A stretch of 64,000 bases of DNA. Origin: Massilia psychrophila (lineage in GTDB: Bacteria > Pseudomonadota > Gammaproteobacteria > Burkholderiales > Burkholderiaceae_D). Shown here piece by piece: positions 31,400 to 39,557 of this stretch. The position numbers were made by a program, and so were the translations under genes. The notes below the pieces were generated by a model. The model searched no databases. It saw nothing but the letters and a program-made list of their open reading frames with translations, and was not told the origin of the DNA. The DNA lies in assembly GCF_002760665.1 (NCBI RefSeq), contig NZ_PDOB01000006.1:62001-126000 (forward strand), written 5' to 3'. The first letter of the stretch is position 1; every line of letters starts with the position of its first letter.

Positions 31400-31666
31400 G
31401 TGACTACGCATCAATCCGATCCGGCCAACCGCGCCCGCCTGCGCTGGCGCAGCCGCCGGGGACTGCTCGAAAATGACCTGATTCTCACCCGCTTTCTCGA
31501 CGCCAACGAGGCGACCCTGAGCGACGAGGACGTCGATGCGCTGACGCGCCTGCTCGACCTGGCGGACAACCCGCTGATGGACTTGCTGCTGGCGCGCAAC
31601 GAACCCGATGGCGAGATTGACCTGCCGCACGTGCGCGCCCTGCTGGCGCGGCTGCGGCAAACGTAG
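31400..31666 (+). CDS. sdhE: FAD assembly factor SdhE
   Basis: An 88-residue soluble factor that promotes covalent attachment of FAD to SdhA. The family signature RRGLLENDLILTRFLD (RGxxE) is present, followed by the helical bundle with LTRLLDLADNPLMDLLL. It starts with GTG at 31400. Position between sdhB and gltA is the normal one in betaproteobacteria. Confidence 0.93.
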   Translation: MTTHQSDPANRARLRWRSRRGLLENDLILTRFLDANEATLSDEDVDALTRLLDLADNPLMDLLLARNEPDGEIDLPHVRALLARLRQT

Positions 31667-31719
31667 GGCCCGGTTCCCGTATTTTTATTTTGTAGACTCG
31701 CATCCAAGAAGGAAGTGAA

Positions 31720-33021
31720 ATGAATATCTCCGAAACCAAAGCTACCCTGTCGTTCTCCGATGGCAGCGCGGCCATTGACATGCCGATCTACAATGGCACC
31801 ATCGGCCCGGACGTCATCGACATCCGCAAGCTGTACGCCCAGACTGGAAAATTTACCTACGACCCTGGCTTCATGTCGACCGCCGCCTGCAATTCGGCGA
31901 TCACCTACATCGACGGCGACAAGGGCGAGCTACGCTACCGCGGCTACCCGATCGAACAGCTGGCCGAAAACTGCGACTTCCTCGACACCTGCTACCTGCT
32001 GCTGAACGGCGAACTGCCGAGTGCCGCACAGAGCAAGACCTTTGACGCGACCGTCACCAAGCACACGATGGTGCACGAGCAGATGCAATTCTTCTTCCGT
32101 GGCTTCCGCCGCGATGCCCACCCGATGTCGGTACTGGTCGGCACGGTCGGCGCGCTGGCCTCGTTCTACCACGACTCGCTCGACATCAACGATCCGCACC
32201 ACCGCGAAGTATCGGCCATCCGCCTGATTGGCAAGATGCCGACCCTGGTGGCCATGTCGTACAAGTACTCGATGGGCCAGCCGTTCATGTATCCGCGCAA
32301 CGACCTGTCGTACAGCGCCAACTTCATGCGCATGATGTTCGGCAATCCGTGCGAAGAGTATGTCGTCAACGACGTGCTGGTGCGCGCGCTCGACCGCATC
32401 CTCATCCTGCACGCCGACCACGAGCAGAACGCGTCGACGTCGACGGTCCGCCTGGCGGGGTCGTCCGGCGCCAATCCGTTTGCGTGTATTGCCGCCGGCA
32501 TCGCCTGCCTGTGGGGTCCGGCGCACGGCGGTGCCAACGAAGCGGCACTCACCATGCTCAAGGAAATCGGCACCGTCGACAACATCCCCGAGTTCATCGC
32601 CAAGGTGAAAGACAAGAACTCCGGCGTCAAGCTGATGGGTTTCGGTCACCGCGTCTACAAGAACTTCGACCCGCGCGCAAAATTGATGCGCGAAACCTGC
32701 CACGAGGTGCTCGACGAACTCGGCCTGCACGACGACCCGTTGTTCAAGCTGGCGATGGCGCTGGAGAAAATCGCCCTGGAAGACGAGTATTTCGTGTCGC
32801 GCAAACTGTATCCGAACGTCGATTTTTACTCCGGCATCGTGCAATCGGCGCTCGGCATCCCGGTGTCGCTGTTCACCGGTATCTTCGCGATGGCCCGCAC
32901 CGTCGGCTGGATCGCCCAGTGGAACGAGATGATCGCCGATCCCGAGCAAAAGATCGGCCGTCCGCGCCAGCTGTACATCGGCGACACCACGCGCGATGTG
33001 CCGGCGATGGACCAGCGCTGA
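31720..33021 (+). CDS. gltA: citrate synthase
   Basis: Condenses acetyl-CoA and oxaloacetate to citrate. The 433-residue type II (hexameric, NADH-sensitive class) protein has catalytic landmarks [28 protein letters not shown] and the catalytic region [25 protein letters not shown] precedes the ATG. It is the last gene of the sdh operon and is followed by a strong terminator. Confidence 0.97.
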   Translation: MNISETKATLSFSDGSAAIDMPIYNGTIGPDVIDIRKLYAQTGKFTYDPGFMSTAACNSAITYIDGDKGELRYRGYPIEQLAENCDFLDTCYLLLNGELPSAAQSKTFDATVTKHTMVHEQMQFFFRGFRRDAHPMSVLVGTVGALASFYHDSLDINDPHHREVSAIRLIGKMPTLVAMSYKYSMGQPFMYPRNDLSYSANFMRMMFGNPCEEYVVNDVLVRALDRILILHADHEQNASTSTVRLAGSSGANPFACIAAGIACLWGPAHGGANEAALTMLKEIGTVDNIPEFIAKVKDKNSGVKLMGFGHRVYKNFDPRAKLMRETCHEVLDELGLHDDPLFKLAMALEKIALEDEYFVSRKLYPNVDFYSGIVQSALGIPVSLFTGIFAMARTVGWIAQWNEMIADPEQKIGRPRQLYIGDTTRDVPAMDQR

Positions 33022-33036
33022 TTTTCAAAGGCCATG

Positions 33037-33066
33037 AAAAAAGCGAGCTTCGGCTCGCTTTTTTTT
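33037..33066 (+). terminator. strong rho-independent terminator after gltA
   Basis: AAAAAAGCGAGC-TTCG-GCTCGCTTTTTTTT: a 12-bp stem closed by a UUCG tetraloop and followed by T residues, 15 bases after the stop. Confidence 0.95.
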
Positions 33067-33129
33067 CGATTGTTTAACGCGATGATTGAAACGACGGTTA
33101 CTTGCACTTGCCCCGGGCCGCCGCAATGA

Positions 33130-33169
33130 GCAGCAACCAGCCGCAACCAGCAGCAACCAGCAGCAACGG
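33130..33169. repeat. four 10-bp tandem repeats
   Basis: Units GCAGCAACCA, GCCGCAACCA, GCAGCAACCA and GCAGCAACGG follow head to tail. They lie in the 270-bp gap between gltA and the next gene. On the minus strand they fall inside an open stretch encoding a hydrophobic peptide that ends GKCK at 33098. Confidence 0.8.
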
Positions 33170-33293
33170 CATTGCCCGCAGGCCGCCACCGCTGAAGAGG
33201 CCAATCAAAGCTGAGAAGTACGATTTGCGGCCTGGATCAATATTGGTAGGTGTACAATATTTACTCCAGAAAGATCACCGTCACGAGGATTGC

Positions 33294-34316
33294 ATGAAGT
33301 CATTGTTTGCCTTTGCCTTACTACTGCTGATGAACGTCTGCAGCGCCGCCAACCCGGCGCCGCCGGCCGCCTGGTTCAGCAACGCCGGGCGCAGCGATGT
33401 GTTGACCGGCGGGGTGCGGATGATTCCCATATCCACGCCCAAAGGCAGCTTCAATGTCTGGACCAAGCGTGTCGGCAACAATCCGACCATCAAGGTCTTG
33501 CTGCTGCACGGTGGCCCCGGCATGACGCACGAATACTTCGAAGCGTTCGACAGCTATCTGCCGGGCGCCAGCGTCGAATATTATTACTACGACCAGCTCG
33601 GTTCGGCCTATAGCGACCAGCCTGACGAGCCTTCGCTGGTGAACCTGCCGCGCTATGTGGACGAGGTCGAGCAGGTGCGCAAGGCGCTTGGGCTCGACCG
33701 CAGCAATTTCTTTGTGCTGGGCCACTCCTGGGGCGGCATCCTGGCGATCGAATATGCGCTGAAATACCCGCAAAATTTGAAAGGCGTGATCATCTCGAAC
33801 ATGATGGCCAGCATCCCGGCTTACAACGCGTATGCGCAAAAAGTGCTGATGCCGGCGATGGACCAGGAGGCGCTGGCGGAAATCCGGCAACTCGAGACCG
33901 ACGGCAAATATGCCGATCCGCGTTACATGGACCTGTTGATGCCGCACCACTATGCCCATCACATCTTGCGCATGCCGCCGGATACATGGCCGGAGCCGGT
34001 CATGCGTTCGTTCAAAAAGGTCAATAACAAGGTCTACATCCCGATGCAAGGTCCCAGCGAACTGGGCGCCAGCGGCGCGTTGCTGGACTGGGACCGCGTG
34101 GCCGACCTGCCGCGCGTAAGCGTGCCGACGCTCGTCATCGGCGCGCGCTACGACACGATGGACCCGGCTCACATGAAGATGATGGCCGCCAAGGTCAAGC
34201 GCGGGCGCTACCTGTACTGCCCGAACGGCAGCCACATGGCCATGTACGATGACCAGAAGACCTACGTCGAAGGCCTTATTCGCTTCCTGCGCGACGTCGA
34301 CGCCGGCCGTTTTTGA
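33294..34316 (+). CDS. exported proline iminopeptidase-like alpha/beta hydrolase
   Basis: A 340-residue S33-family hydrolase that probably removes N-terminal proline or cleaves a related amide. A signal peptide is visible (MKSLFAFALLLLMNVCSAAN). The S33 signature HGGPGMTHEYFEAFDSYLP is present, the nucleophile elbow is GHSWGGILAIEYA, the Asp is in GARYDTMDP and the His in CPNGSHMAMYDD. ACGAGGATTGC precedes the ATG at 33294, and TACAAT at 33253 is a possible -10 box. It is the first of six genes lying between gltA and odhA. Confidence 0.88.
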   Translation: MKSLFAFALLLLMNVCSAANPAPPAAWFSNAGRSDVLTGGVRMIPISTPKGSFNVWTKRVGNNPTIKVLLLHGGPGMTHEYFEAFDSYLPGASVEYYYYDQLGSAYSDQPDEPSLVNLPRYVDEVEQVRKALGLDRSNFFVLGHSWGGILAIEYALKYPQNLKGVIISNMMASIPAYNAYAQKVLMPAMDQEALAEIRQLETDGKYADPRYMDLLMPHHYAHHILRMPPDTWPEPVMRSFKKVNNKVYIPMQGPSELGASGALLDWDRVADLPRVSVPTLVIGARYDTMDPAHMKMMAAKVKRGRYLYCPNGSHMAMYDDQKTYVEGLIRFLRDVDAGRF

Positions 34317-34334
34317 ATTTCACCTGGGACGACA

Positions 34335-34835
34335 ATGAAGCGATTCATCCTCGCCTGCTCGCTGCTGCTGCTGCTGCTGATCAGCGCCGGCGCGCTCGCC
34401 CAGGACATCGACGCCGCCATCAGGCAGCAGGTCAACGTGTTTATCGACGAGTGGCATGACGATGCGGCGCACGCACGCGCGGCCTATTTCGACAAGATGG
34501 CCAAAGACGGCGTCTACATCGGCACCGACAAGACCGAGCTGTGGCGCCGCGACGACTTCAAGGCCTGGGCAAAAAAATACTTCGAGCGCAAATCGGCCTG
34601 GGCCTTCAAACGCATCGAACGTAACGTCTATGTCGGCGCCGACAAGCACACCATCTGGTTCGACGAGCTGCTCGATACGTCGATGGGGGTGTGCCGCGCC
34701 AGCGGCGTGATCTACAAGACGGCGAGCGGTTTCGAGATCAAGCATTATCAGTTACCGATCGCCGTGCCGAACGCCGTCACGGCGCCGGTCACCAAGATCA
34801 TCAAGGATTTCGAGGCGAAGAGCGCCGCAACATAG
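34335..34835 (+). CDS. exported SnoaL/NTF2-like protein
   Basis: A 166-residue protein with a signal peptide ([19 protein letters not shown]) and a SnoaL-like cone-shaped domain, seen in [30 protein letters not shown]-type alpha-beta alternation (residues 35-65) and in the beta strands around [13 protein letters not shown] and [19 protein letters not shown]. Such domains often bind small molecules; no catalytic residues can be assigned. It begins 18 bases after the hydrolase and is followed by gluQ after ten bases. Confidence 0.8.
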   Translation: MKRFILACSLLLLLLISAGALAQDIDAAIRQQVNVFIDEWHDDAAHARAAYFDKMAKDGVYIGTDKTELWRRDDFKAWAKKYFERKSAWAFKRIERNVYVGADKHTIWFDELLDTSMGVCRASGVIYKTASGFEIKHYQLPIAVPNAVTAPVTKIIKDFEAKSAAT

Positions 34836-34845
34836 AAAGGTCGCA

Positions 34846-35763
34846 GTGCCCGGCGAAGCCCACTACATTGGCCGTTTCGCACCGTCGCCGACCGGCCGCC
34901 TGCATGCCGGTTCGCTCGTTGCGGCGGTGGCCAGTTATCTCGACGCCCGCGCCCACGGCGGCCGCTGGCTGGTGCGCATCGAGGATGTCGACGAGGCGCG
35001 CAGCGCGCCGGGCGCGGCCGATGCGGTGCTGGACCTGCTGCGCCAGCTCGGCATGCACCGGGATGGCGAAGTCATGTGGCAAAGCCGGCGCGGCGCGCTG
35101 TACCAGGCGGCGTTCGAGCACCTGCGCGAGGCTAGCTATCCGTGCGGCTGCAACCGGCGCGAGATCGCCGACTCGCGGCTCGGCACCGCGCCCGACGGCT
35201 CGGCGGTGTATCCCGGCACCTGCCGCCAGGGCCTCGGCGCCGGCAAAGCCATGCGCAGTCTGCGCCTGCGCGTCCCCGCGCCGGGCGAGGACCTAGTGCG
35301 CTTCGTCGACCGCTTTGCCGGACCGGTCCTGCACTACCTGGCGCGGGACGCCGGCGACTTCGTGCTCCGGCGCGCCGACGGTTATTGGGCCTACCAGCTG
35401 GCGGTGGTGGTCGACGATGCCGCGCAAGGCGTCACCGACGTGGTGCGCGGTGCCGACCTGCTCGATTCGACGCCGCGCCAGATCTACCTGCAGCGCCTGC
35501 TCGGCGTGCCGACGCCGCGCTACCTTCACGTGCCGGTGCTACGCAACGAACATGGCGAGAAGCTGTCCAAGCAGACGGGCGCTTGCGCGGTGACGCCGCA
35601 GGGCGAAGCCGAAGCGGTGGCCGCCTTGCTGGCAGCGGCGCGCAGCCTCGGCTTGCCGCTTGACACTGCCGCGCGCGAACCCTGCAGGTCGCTGGCCGCA
35701 TTCTGGCCGGCGGCGATTGGCGCCTGGGCGAGCTTGCTGGCGGCGCATGGCGAGACGCTGTAA
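34846..35763 (+). CDS. gluQ: glutamyl-Q tRNA(Asp) synthetase
   Basis: Attaches glutamate to the queuosine base at the wobble position of tRNA-Asp. The 305-residue protein has the GluRS catalytic core, with [20 protein letters not shown] (HIGH-like) and KLSKQTGA (KMSKS-like), but lacks the anticodon-binding domain, as expected. A zinc knuckle is formed by YPCGCNRRE and YPGTCRQG. The GTG start at 34846 follows GAAAGG. Confidence 0.94.
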   Translation: MPGEAHYIGRFAPSPTGRLHAGSLVAAVASYLDARAHGGRWLVRIEDVDEARSAPGAADAVLDLLRQLGMHRDGEVMWQSRRGALYQAAFEHLREASYPCGCNRREIADSRLGTAPDGSAVYPGTCRQGLGAGKAMRSLRLRVPAPGEDLVRFVDRFAGPVLHYLARDAGDFVLRRADGYWAYQLAVVVDDAAQGVTDVVRGADLLDSTPRQIYLQRLLGVPTPRYLHVPVLRNEHGEKLSKQTGACAVTPQGEAEAVAALLAAARSLGLPLDTAAREPCRSLAAFWPAAIGAWASLLAAHGETL

Positions 35764-35838
35764 GCCGTCGTCGGCAAGCGCGCCGTGTGGGCGAATTCCT
35801 GGCTGTCCGGCATAATGTGAAAGACAAAAGGATTTATT

Positions 35839-36798
35839 ATGCACATTAAATTTCTGATACTGTCGTGGCTGGCCGCATCCAGCCTGGCTTGCGCCCAGGA
35901 CGTTTCGCTGCTGGCCGGTTCACTCGACAGCCATAAGGCGCAGGAACGCTCGTTCGCCGCCGAACTCGGCTTTTCGCAGCGGATGAACGACTTCTTCTCG
36001 CTCAGTGCCGAGTACTACAACGAAGGTCATCCGCGCCAGCATCACCGCGACGGCTTTACCTCGCAGCTGTGGCTGCACACGCCGTACCCGGAGCATGGCG
36101 CCTCGTTCGGCGTTGCCGTCGGCCCCTATTATTATTTCGACACCACCACCGGCCTTGGGGCCGCCAGCGATTACCGCAATTTGCACGGCTGGGGCAAATT
36201 GTTCAGCGCCAGCGCAAAATGGCATTTTAAGAAGCGTTCCTACGTGGAAGTGCGCGTCAATCACGTCAGCACGCATGGCGACGGCGATTCGAACAGCGTG
36301 CTGATCGGCATGGGCTATGAATTGAAGAACGTGCCGGACCGCGAGCGCCTGAAAACCGAGAGGCCGGGCGACCGGCTGTTGATGGTCCAGGCCGGCCAGG
36401 CTATCGTCAACAGTTTCGAATCCGAGCGCGCTGCCGCCTACGGCATCGAGTACCGCGATACCGTCACCCAGAACATGGAATGGAGCGTCACCGCGCTCAA
36501 TGAAGGACGGGTCGGGCTGGTGCAGCGCAAGGGCGTGGCCGGGCAAATCTGGCTGCTGCGCCCGTTCACCGACCGCACCGTGCTCGAACTGGGCGGCGGC
36601 GGCTACCTGATGCGCGACCGCATCAACCGCAACAACGCGAACGAAGCATCGAAGACCCACTTGGTGCCGATCGTCACCATCGGCATGCGCTACCGGATCA
36701 ATCCGGATTGGCGCGCCCAGCTCAGTTTCAGCCGGGTCGTCACCGACTACCACCGCGATTCCGATATCCTGCTGGTGGGCATCGGCCGGGTGTTTTAA
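35839..36798 (+). CDS. predicted outer-membrane beta-barrel protein (partly PagL-like)
   Basis: A 319-residue exported protein (signal MHIKFLILSWLAASSLACAQ) built of alternating hydrophobic/polar beta strands and ending in the aromatic GIGRVF, a typical outer-membrane insertion signal. The first half ends with YVEVRVNHVSTHG around His142/Ser144 and the strand IGMGYEL, which recalls the lipid A deacylase PagL (acyloxyacyl hydrolase) active site. The second half is another set of strands. The PagL resemblance is weak; it may be only a porin-like barrel. AAAGGATTTATT precedes the ATG. Confidence 0.7.
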   Translation: MHIKFLILSWLAASSLACAQDVSLLAGSLDSHKAQERSFAAELGFSQRMNDFFSLSAEYYNEGHPRQHHRDGFTSQLWLHTPYPEHGASFGVAVGPYYYFDTTTGLGAASDYRNLHGWGKLFSASAKWHFKKRSYVEVRVNHVSTHGDGDSNSVLIGMGYELKNVPDRERLKTERPGDRLLMVQAGQAIVNSFESERAAAYGIEYRDTVTQNMEWSVTALNEGRVGLVQRKGVAGQIWLLRPFTDRTVLELGGGGYLMRDRINRNNANEASKTHLVPIVTIGMRYRINPDWRAQLSFSRVVTDYHRDSDILLVGIGRVF

Positions 36799-36816
36799 AG
36801 CGCGCCGGGGCGGCTT

Positions 36817-37155
36817 TCAGTCCTTCAGCGCGTACGAGCGCAGCAAGAACTGCATCTTGCCGCCTTCACGCTCGCACATTCCGGTCATTGTCTCGCCCTT
36901 GCCGACAACGTACGTAAGCAACGTGCCGGCGGTCTTGGCTGCGCAAGCGGCGTGCGCCGCAGTGGGGACCGCCGGCAGCGGGGGTGGCGCAGGCGGGGCG
37001 GGTGGAACAGGGGGCTCGGGCGGCAACGGTGGCGGCGGGCACCTGCCGCTGCTCGAGTGGCAGCTGTGTTGATCGGGTTCGTTTGCCGGCGCCGCGCCTG
37101 CAACCGTGCCGAGCATGATGAACATGCCTGGCAACAGCAGCGAAATGATGTTCAT
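36817..37155 (-). CDS. small exported protein with proline-rich stretch
   Basis: A 112-residue protein with a signal peptide (MNIISLLLPGMFIMLGTVAGA), a Cys pair around HSCHSSSGRC, a polyproline segment (PPPPLPPEPPVPPAPPAPPP), and a C-terminal part with AACAAKTAGTLLTYVVGKGE and GMCEREGGKM. Four cysteines suggest disulfides in the periplasm. CAGGAGACACC precedes the ATG on the minus strand. It lies directly downstream of the two-component genes, same strand, and may belong to their regulon. No family recognised. Confidence 0.65.
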   Translation of the reverse strand: MNIISLLLPGMFIMLGTVAGAAPANEPDQHSCHSSSGRCPPPPLPPEPPVPPAPPAPPPLPAVPTAAHAACAAKTAGTLLTYVVGKGETMTGMCEREGGKMQFLLRSYALKD

Positions 37156-37271
37156 GGTGTCTCCTGGTTGATCGGGATTGGTCGGCGTGCAGTCGGTGGA
37201 GAAAATGCGCAGCCGATGACCCCAGTGTGCCGCCCGATTGTGGAGAAACCGTGTAGAAGGCGGGGAAACTT

Positions 37272-37949
37272 TTACAGGTCGAGCCGATAGCCCAGGCCGT
37301 AGATCGAATGGATGGCGTCGAAGTCCGGCAGCGCGGCGGCGAGCTTGCGGCGCAGGTTCCTGATGTGGCTGTCGACGGCGCGGTCGCCCACGCCGAGGCT
37401 GTCCTGGCAGGCCAGGTCGAGCAACTGCGCGCGCGAGAACACCTGGCCTGGCCTAGCAGCCATGCCGGCCAGGATGAAAAATTCGGTCGGCGTCAGCGCG
37501 AGCGGGCGGCCGTGAATCGACATGCGCTGGCCGGCGGCGTCGACGCTGAGCCAGCTACCAGGTGCAGCGAAGTCGGCCCGCCGCGGGGACGCCCGCCGCA
37601 ATATGGCTTTGATGCGTGCCATCAGTTCGCGCGGGCTGAACGGTTTGCACAGGTAGTCGTCGGCGCCAGTGTCCAGCCCGATCAGCCGGTCGATCTCTGC
37701 CACCCGCGCCGTCACCATCACGATCGGCACGCTTGAGAACGAGCGTACCGCACGGCACACGGCCAACCCGTCCAGGCCAGGCAGCATCAGGTCAAGCACG
37801 ATCAGATCGGGGTCGCCGGCGCGCACCGCCGCCAGCGCATCGAGGCCGTTGCCAAACATTGTCGGCGCGTAGCCGGCCGCCCGCGCATAGTCGGCCACCA
37901 GCGCCGCCAGTTCCGGCTCGTCCTCGACGATGAACAGCGACGCGCTCAT
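37272..37949 (-). CDS. OmpR-family response regulator (BaeR-like)
   Basis: A 225-residue response regulator. The receiver domain has the acidic pair in IVEDEPE, the phosphoacceptor Asp53 in LIVLDLMLPG, the conserved Thr in VMVTAR and the Lys in LCKPFSPREL. The C-terminal winged helix contains LTPTEFFILAGMAARPGQVFSR and VDSHIRNLRRKL. It is intact and starts at ATG 37949, overlapping the TGA of the upstream kinase remnant by the usual ATGA. With its cognate kinase broken, it may be unphosphorylated or served by another kinase. Confidence 0.92.
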   Translation of the reverse strand: MSASLFIVEDEPELAALVADYARAAGYAPTMFGNGLDALAAVRAGDPDLIVLDLMLPGLDGLAVCRAVRSFSSVPIVMVTARVAEIDRLIGLDTGADDYLCKPFSPRELMARIKAILRRASPRRADFAAPGSWLSVDAAGQRMSIHGRPLALTPTEFFILAGMAARPGQVFSRAQLLDLACQDSLGVGDRAVDSHIRNLRRKLAAALPDFDAIHSIYGLGYRLDL

Positions 37950-39256
37950 GCCGGCAACAGCGGCAGCGACAGCATCACCCGCAGGCCGCCCAGTGGCGAA
38001 TGCGCGAACGCCAGTTGTCCGCCATGCGCCTCGGCGATGCGCAGGCACAGCGCAAGCCCGAGGCCGGCCCCGCCCAGCGAACGGCTGCGCGACGCGTCGA
38101 CCCGGTAAAAACGCTGGCCCAGCTTTGCGCCGGCCTGCTCGCAAGCGAGCTGCCACAGGTCGAGCGGCGCCTTGTTGCATCCGAGCTCGCCAACGTCGGC
38201 GCGCGCCAGCGCGTACAGCTGGTCGAGCAGGGTGTTGGAGGGACATCACCTGGCGCAGCATCGCCGCGGTGCTGTCCCTGCCGGCCGGGCGCACGCCATC
38301 CTGGATCGCTTCCAACTGGGCGCGCAGCACCGACAGCGGGGTGCGCAGCTCGTGCGAGGTGTCGGCCACCCACTGGCGTCGCGCATCCTCGGCCGCGCCG
38401 AGGGTATGCGCCAGCCGGTTGAAGCTTTGTGCCAGTTCGCCCAGCTCGTCGCTGCGCTGTTCAGGCAGGCGAGTGTCGAAACGGCCTTCGGCAAGCAGGC
38501 GGGCACCGATGTTCAGGCGGGCGATCGGGCGCCGGAAATGCGCCGCCAGCAGCATGGCCGTCAGCGCGCTCAATGCGATGCCGGCAGCGCCGATGATCAG
38601 CACGTTGTGCCCCAGCTGTTGCAGGAAGGCGCCGGCCAGCGCATCGCTCGGGCGGCGCGCCCTGGCCACCGCGAGGTAGCCGATCGGCGCGCCTGTGCCC
38701 GGGATGGCGCGCCGCGCCGCGCCGCCAGTTCGGCGCCCGGCAGCCGGCCGGCCAGCCATCTGCCTTGCGCATCGAGCAGGCTGATGCGCTCCTGCAGCGG
38801 CAGTTCGGCATCGACAGCGAAGCCCGCCGGCGTCTCGGGGGCGTTTGGCATGGCGGGCGGCGGCAGCGGCGGCAAGGGCGGCTGGGGTGGCTGGGGTGGC
38901 TGGGGTGGCTGGATTGGCTGGGCCGCCGCTGGCGCCAGCTCCCTCCCGCCGCCGCCGCTGGCGGTTCGGGCCGGCCCGGGGGCGCGGCGTTCGCGCTGCA
39001 GGCGCGCCAGTTCGCCGACGATCCAATCTTGGCGCACCGCCTGGCCGCCGCCGATGAAGCCCCAGCCTTCATAAGCTTGGTAGCCGGCCGCCAGCGCCGC
39101 CGACAGTTCGCCAAGGCGGTCGAGCTCGATGCTTTGCGCGTAGTCGGAAAAGCTGTCCGTCACCTGCTGGCGCAGCAGCAAGATGGCGCTGGCCGCGACC
39201 GCGAGAATCGCCAACAGTACGCAGGCAAACAGGCGGTGGCCGATCGACAGTCTCAT
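37946..39256 (-). pseudogene. sensor histidine kinase, disrupted by two frameshifts and loss of part of the ATPase domain
   Basis: Reading from ATG 39256: transmembrane segment, periplasmic domain with a QPP/PPL-rich stretch, second membrane helix (LIIGAAGIALSALTAMLLAAHF), HAMP, H-box with His in ADTSHELRTPL, and C-terminal GLGLAL G2 box ending PLLPA at 37948. The frame shifts at 38707-38725 (GC repeat) and again near 38237 (one extra base). Between KLGQ and RFYRVDASRSRS (about 38110) roughly 80-100 residues containing the N and G1 boxes are missing. No functional kinase can be made. The stop overlaps the response-regulator start. Confidence 0.85.
38879..38922. repeat. 9-bp tandem repeat in the kinase periplasmic region
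   Basis: About four copies of GGCTGGGGT (the last one degenerate, GGCTGGATT) encode (QPP)n on the minus strand. The unit is a multiple of three, so copy-number change keeps frame. Confidence 0.8.
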
Positions 39257-39557
39257 GCGAAAGGGCCTTTCGGGAATCGATCAAGCCGTGAGTGTCATAC
39301 AAAATAGCCTAAAAGCAACACTGTGGCAGGCGAGGGCAGCAAGCGGGAAAGTTCTTGGAATGCAACATTCCGTCGTGTTATTCGCACGATTGGGTGTCGC
39401 GTTACAATATCGCGTGGTATTGTGATGAGCCTCAAAGATTTCAGATATAAAAGTCCTTCCCCACAACTTGATGTGCAATCCGCTAACCGGTCAGGCCGTG
39501 TCGCGGAAGGTTAGATTAACCCGCCAATTTCGCGAAGCGCGAAGAAAGGTGAGCAAG
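39257..39557 (+). promoter_or_regulatory. odhA upstream region
   Basis: The 301-bp gap holds no supported gene. An inverted repeat ACAATA-N8-TATTGT (39404-39423) overlaps a -10-like TACAAT (39403-39408), so it could be an operator at the odhA promoter. The transcript would have a leader of about 140 bases. GAAAGGTGAG before 39558 is the ribosome-binding site. Confidence 0.4.

Noticed and set aside
33130-33169. CRISPR-like repeat
   Set aside because: Units are 10 bp with no spacers; a simple tandem repeat.
37272-39026. A single 584-codon minus-strand frame that appears to fuse a kinase-like and a response-regulator protein
   Set aside because: It is an artefact of the kinase frameshifts. After the H-box the frame leaves the kinase sequence (arginine/proline-rich nonsense) and happens to run into the regulator. 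The true regulator start is ATG 37949.
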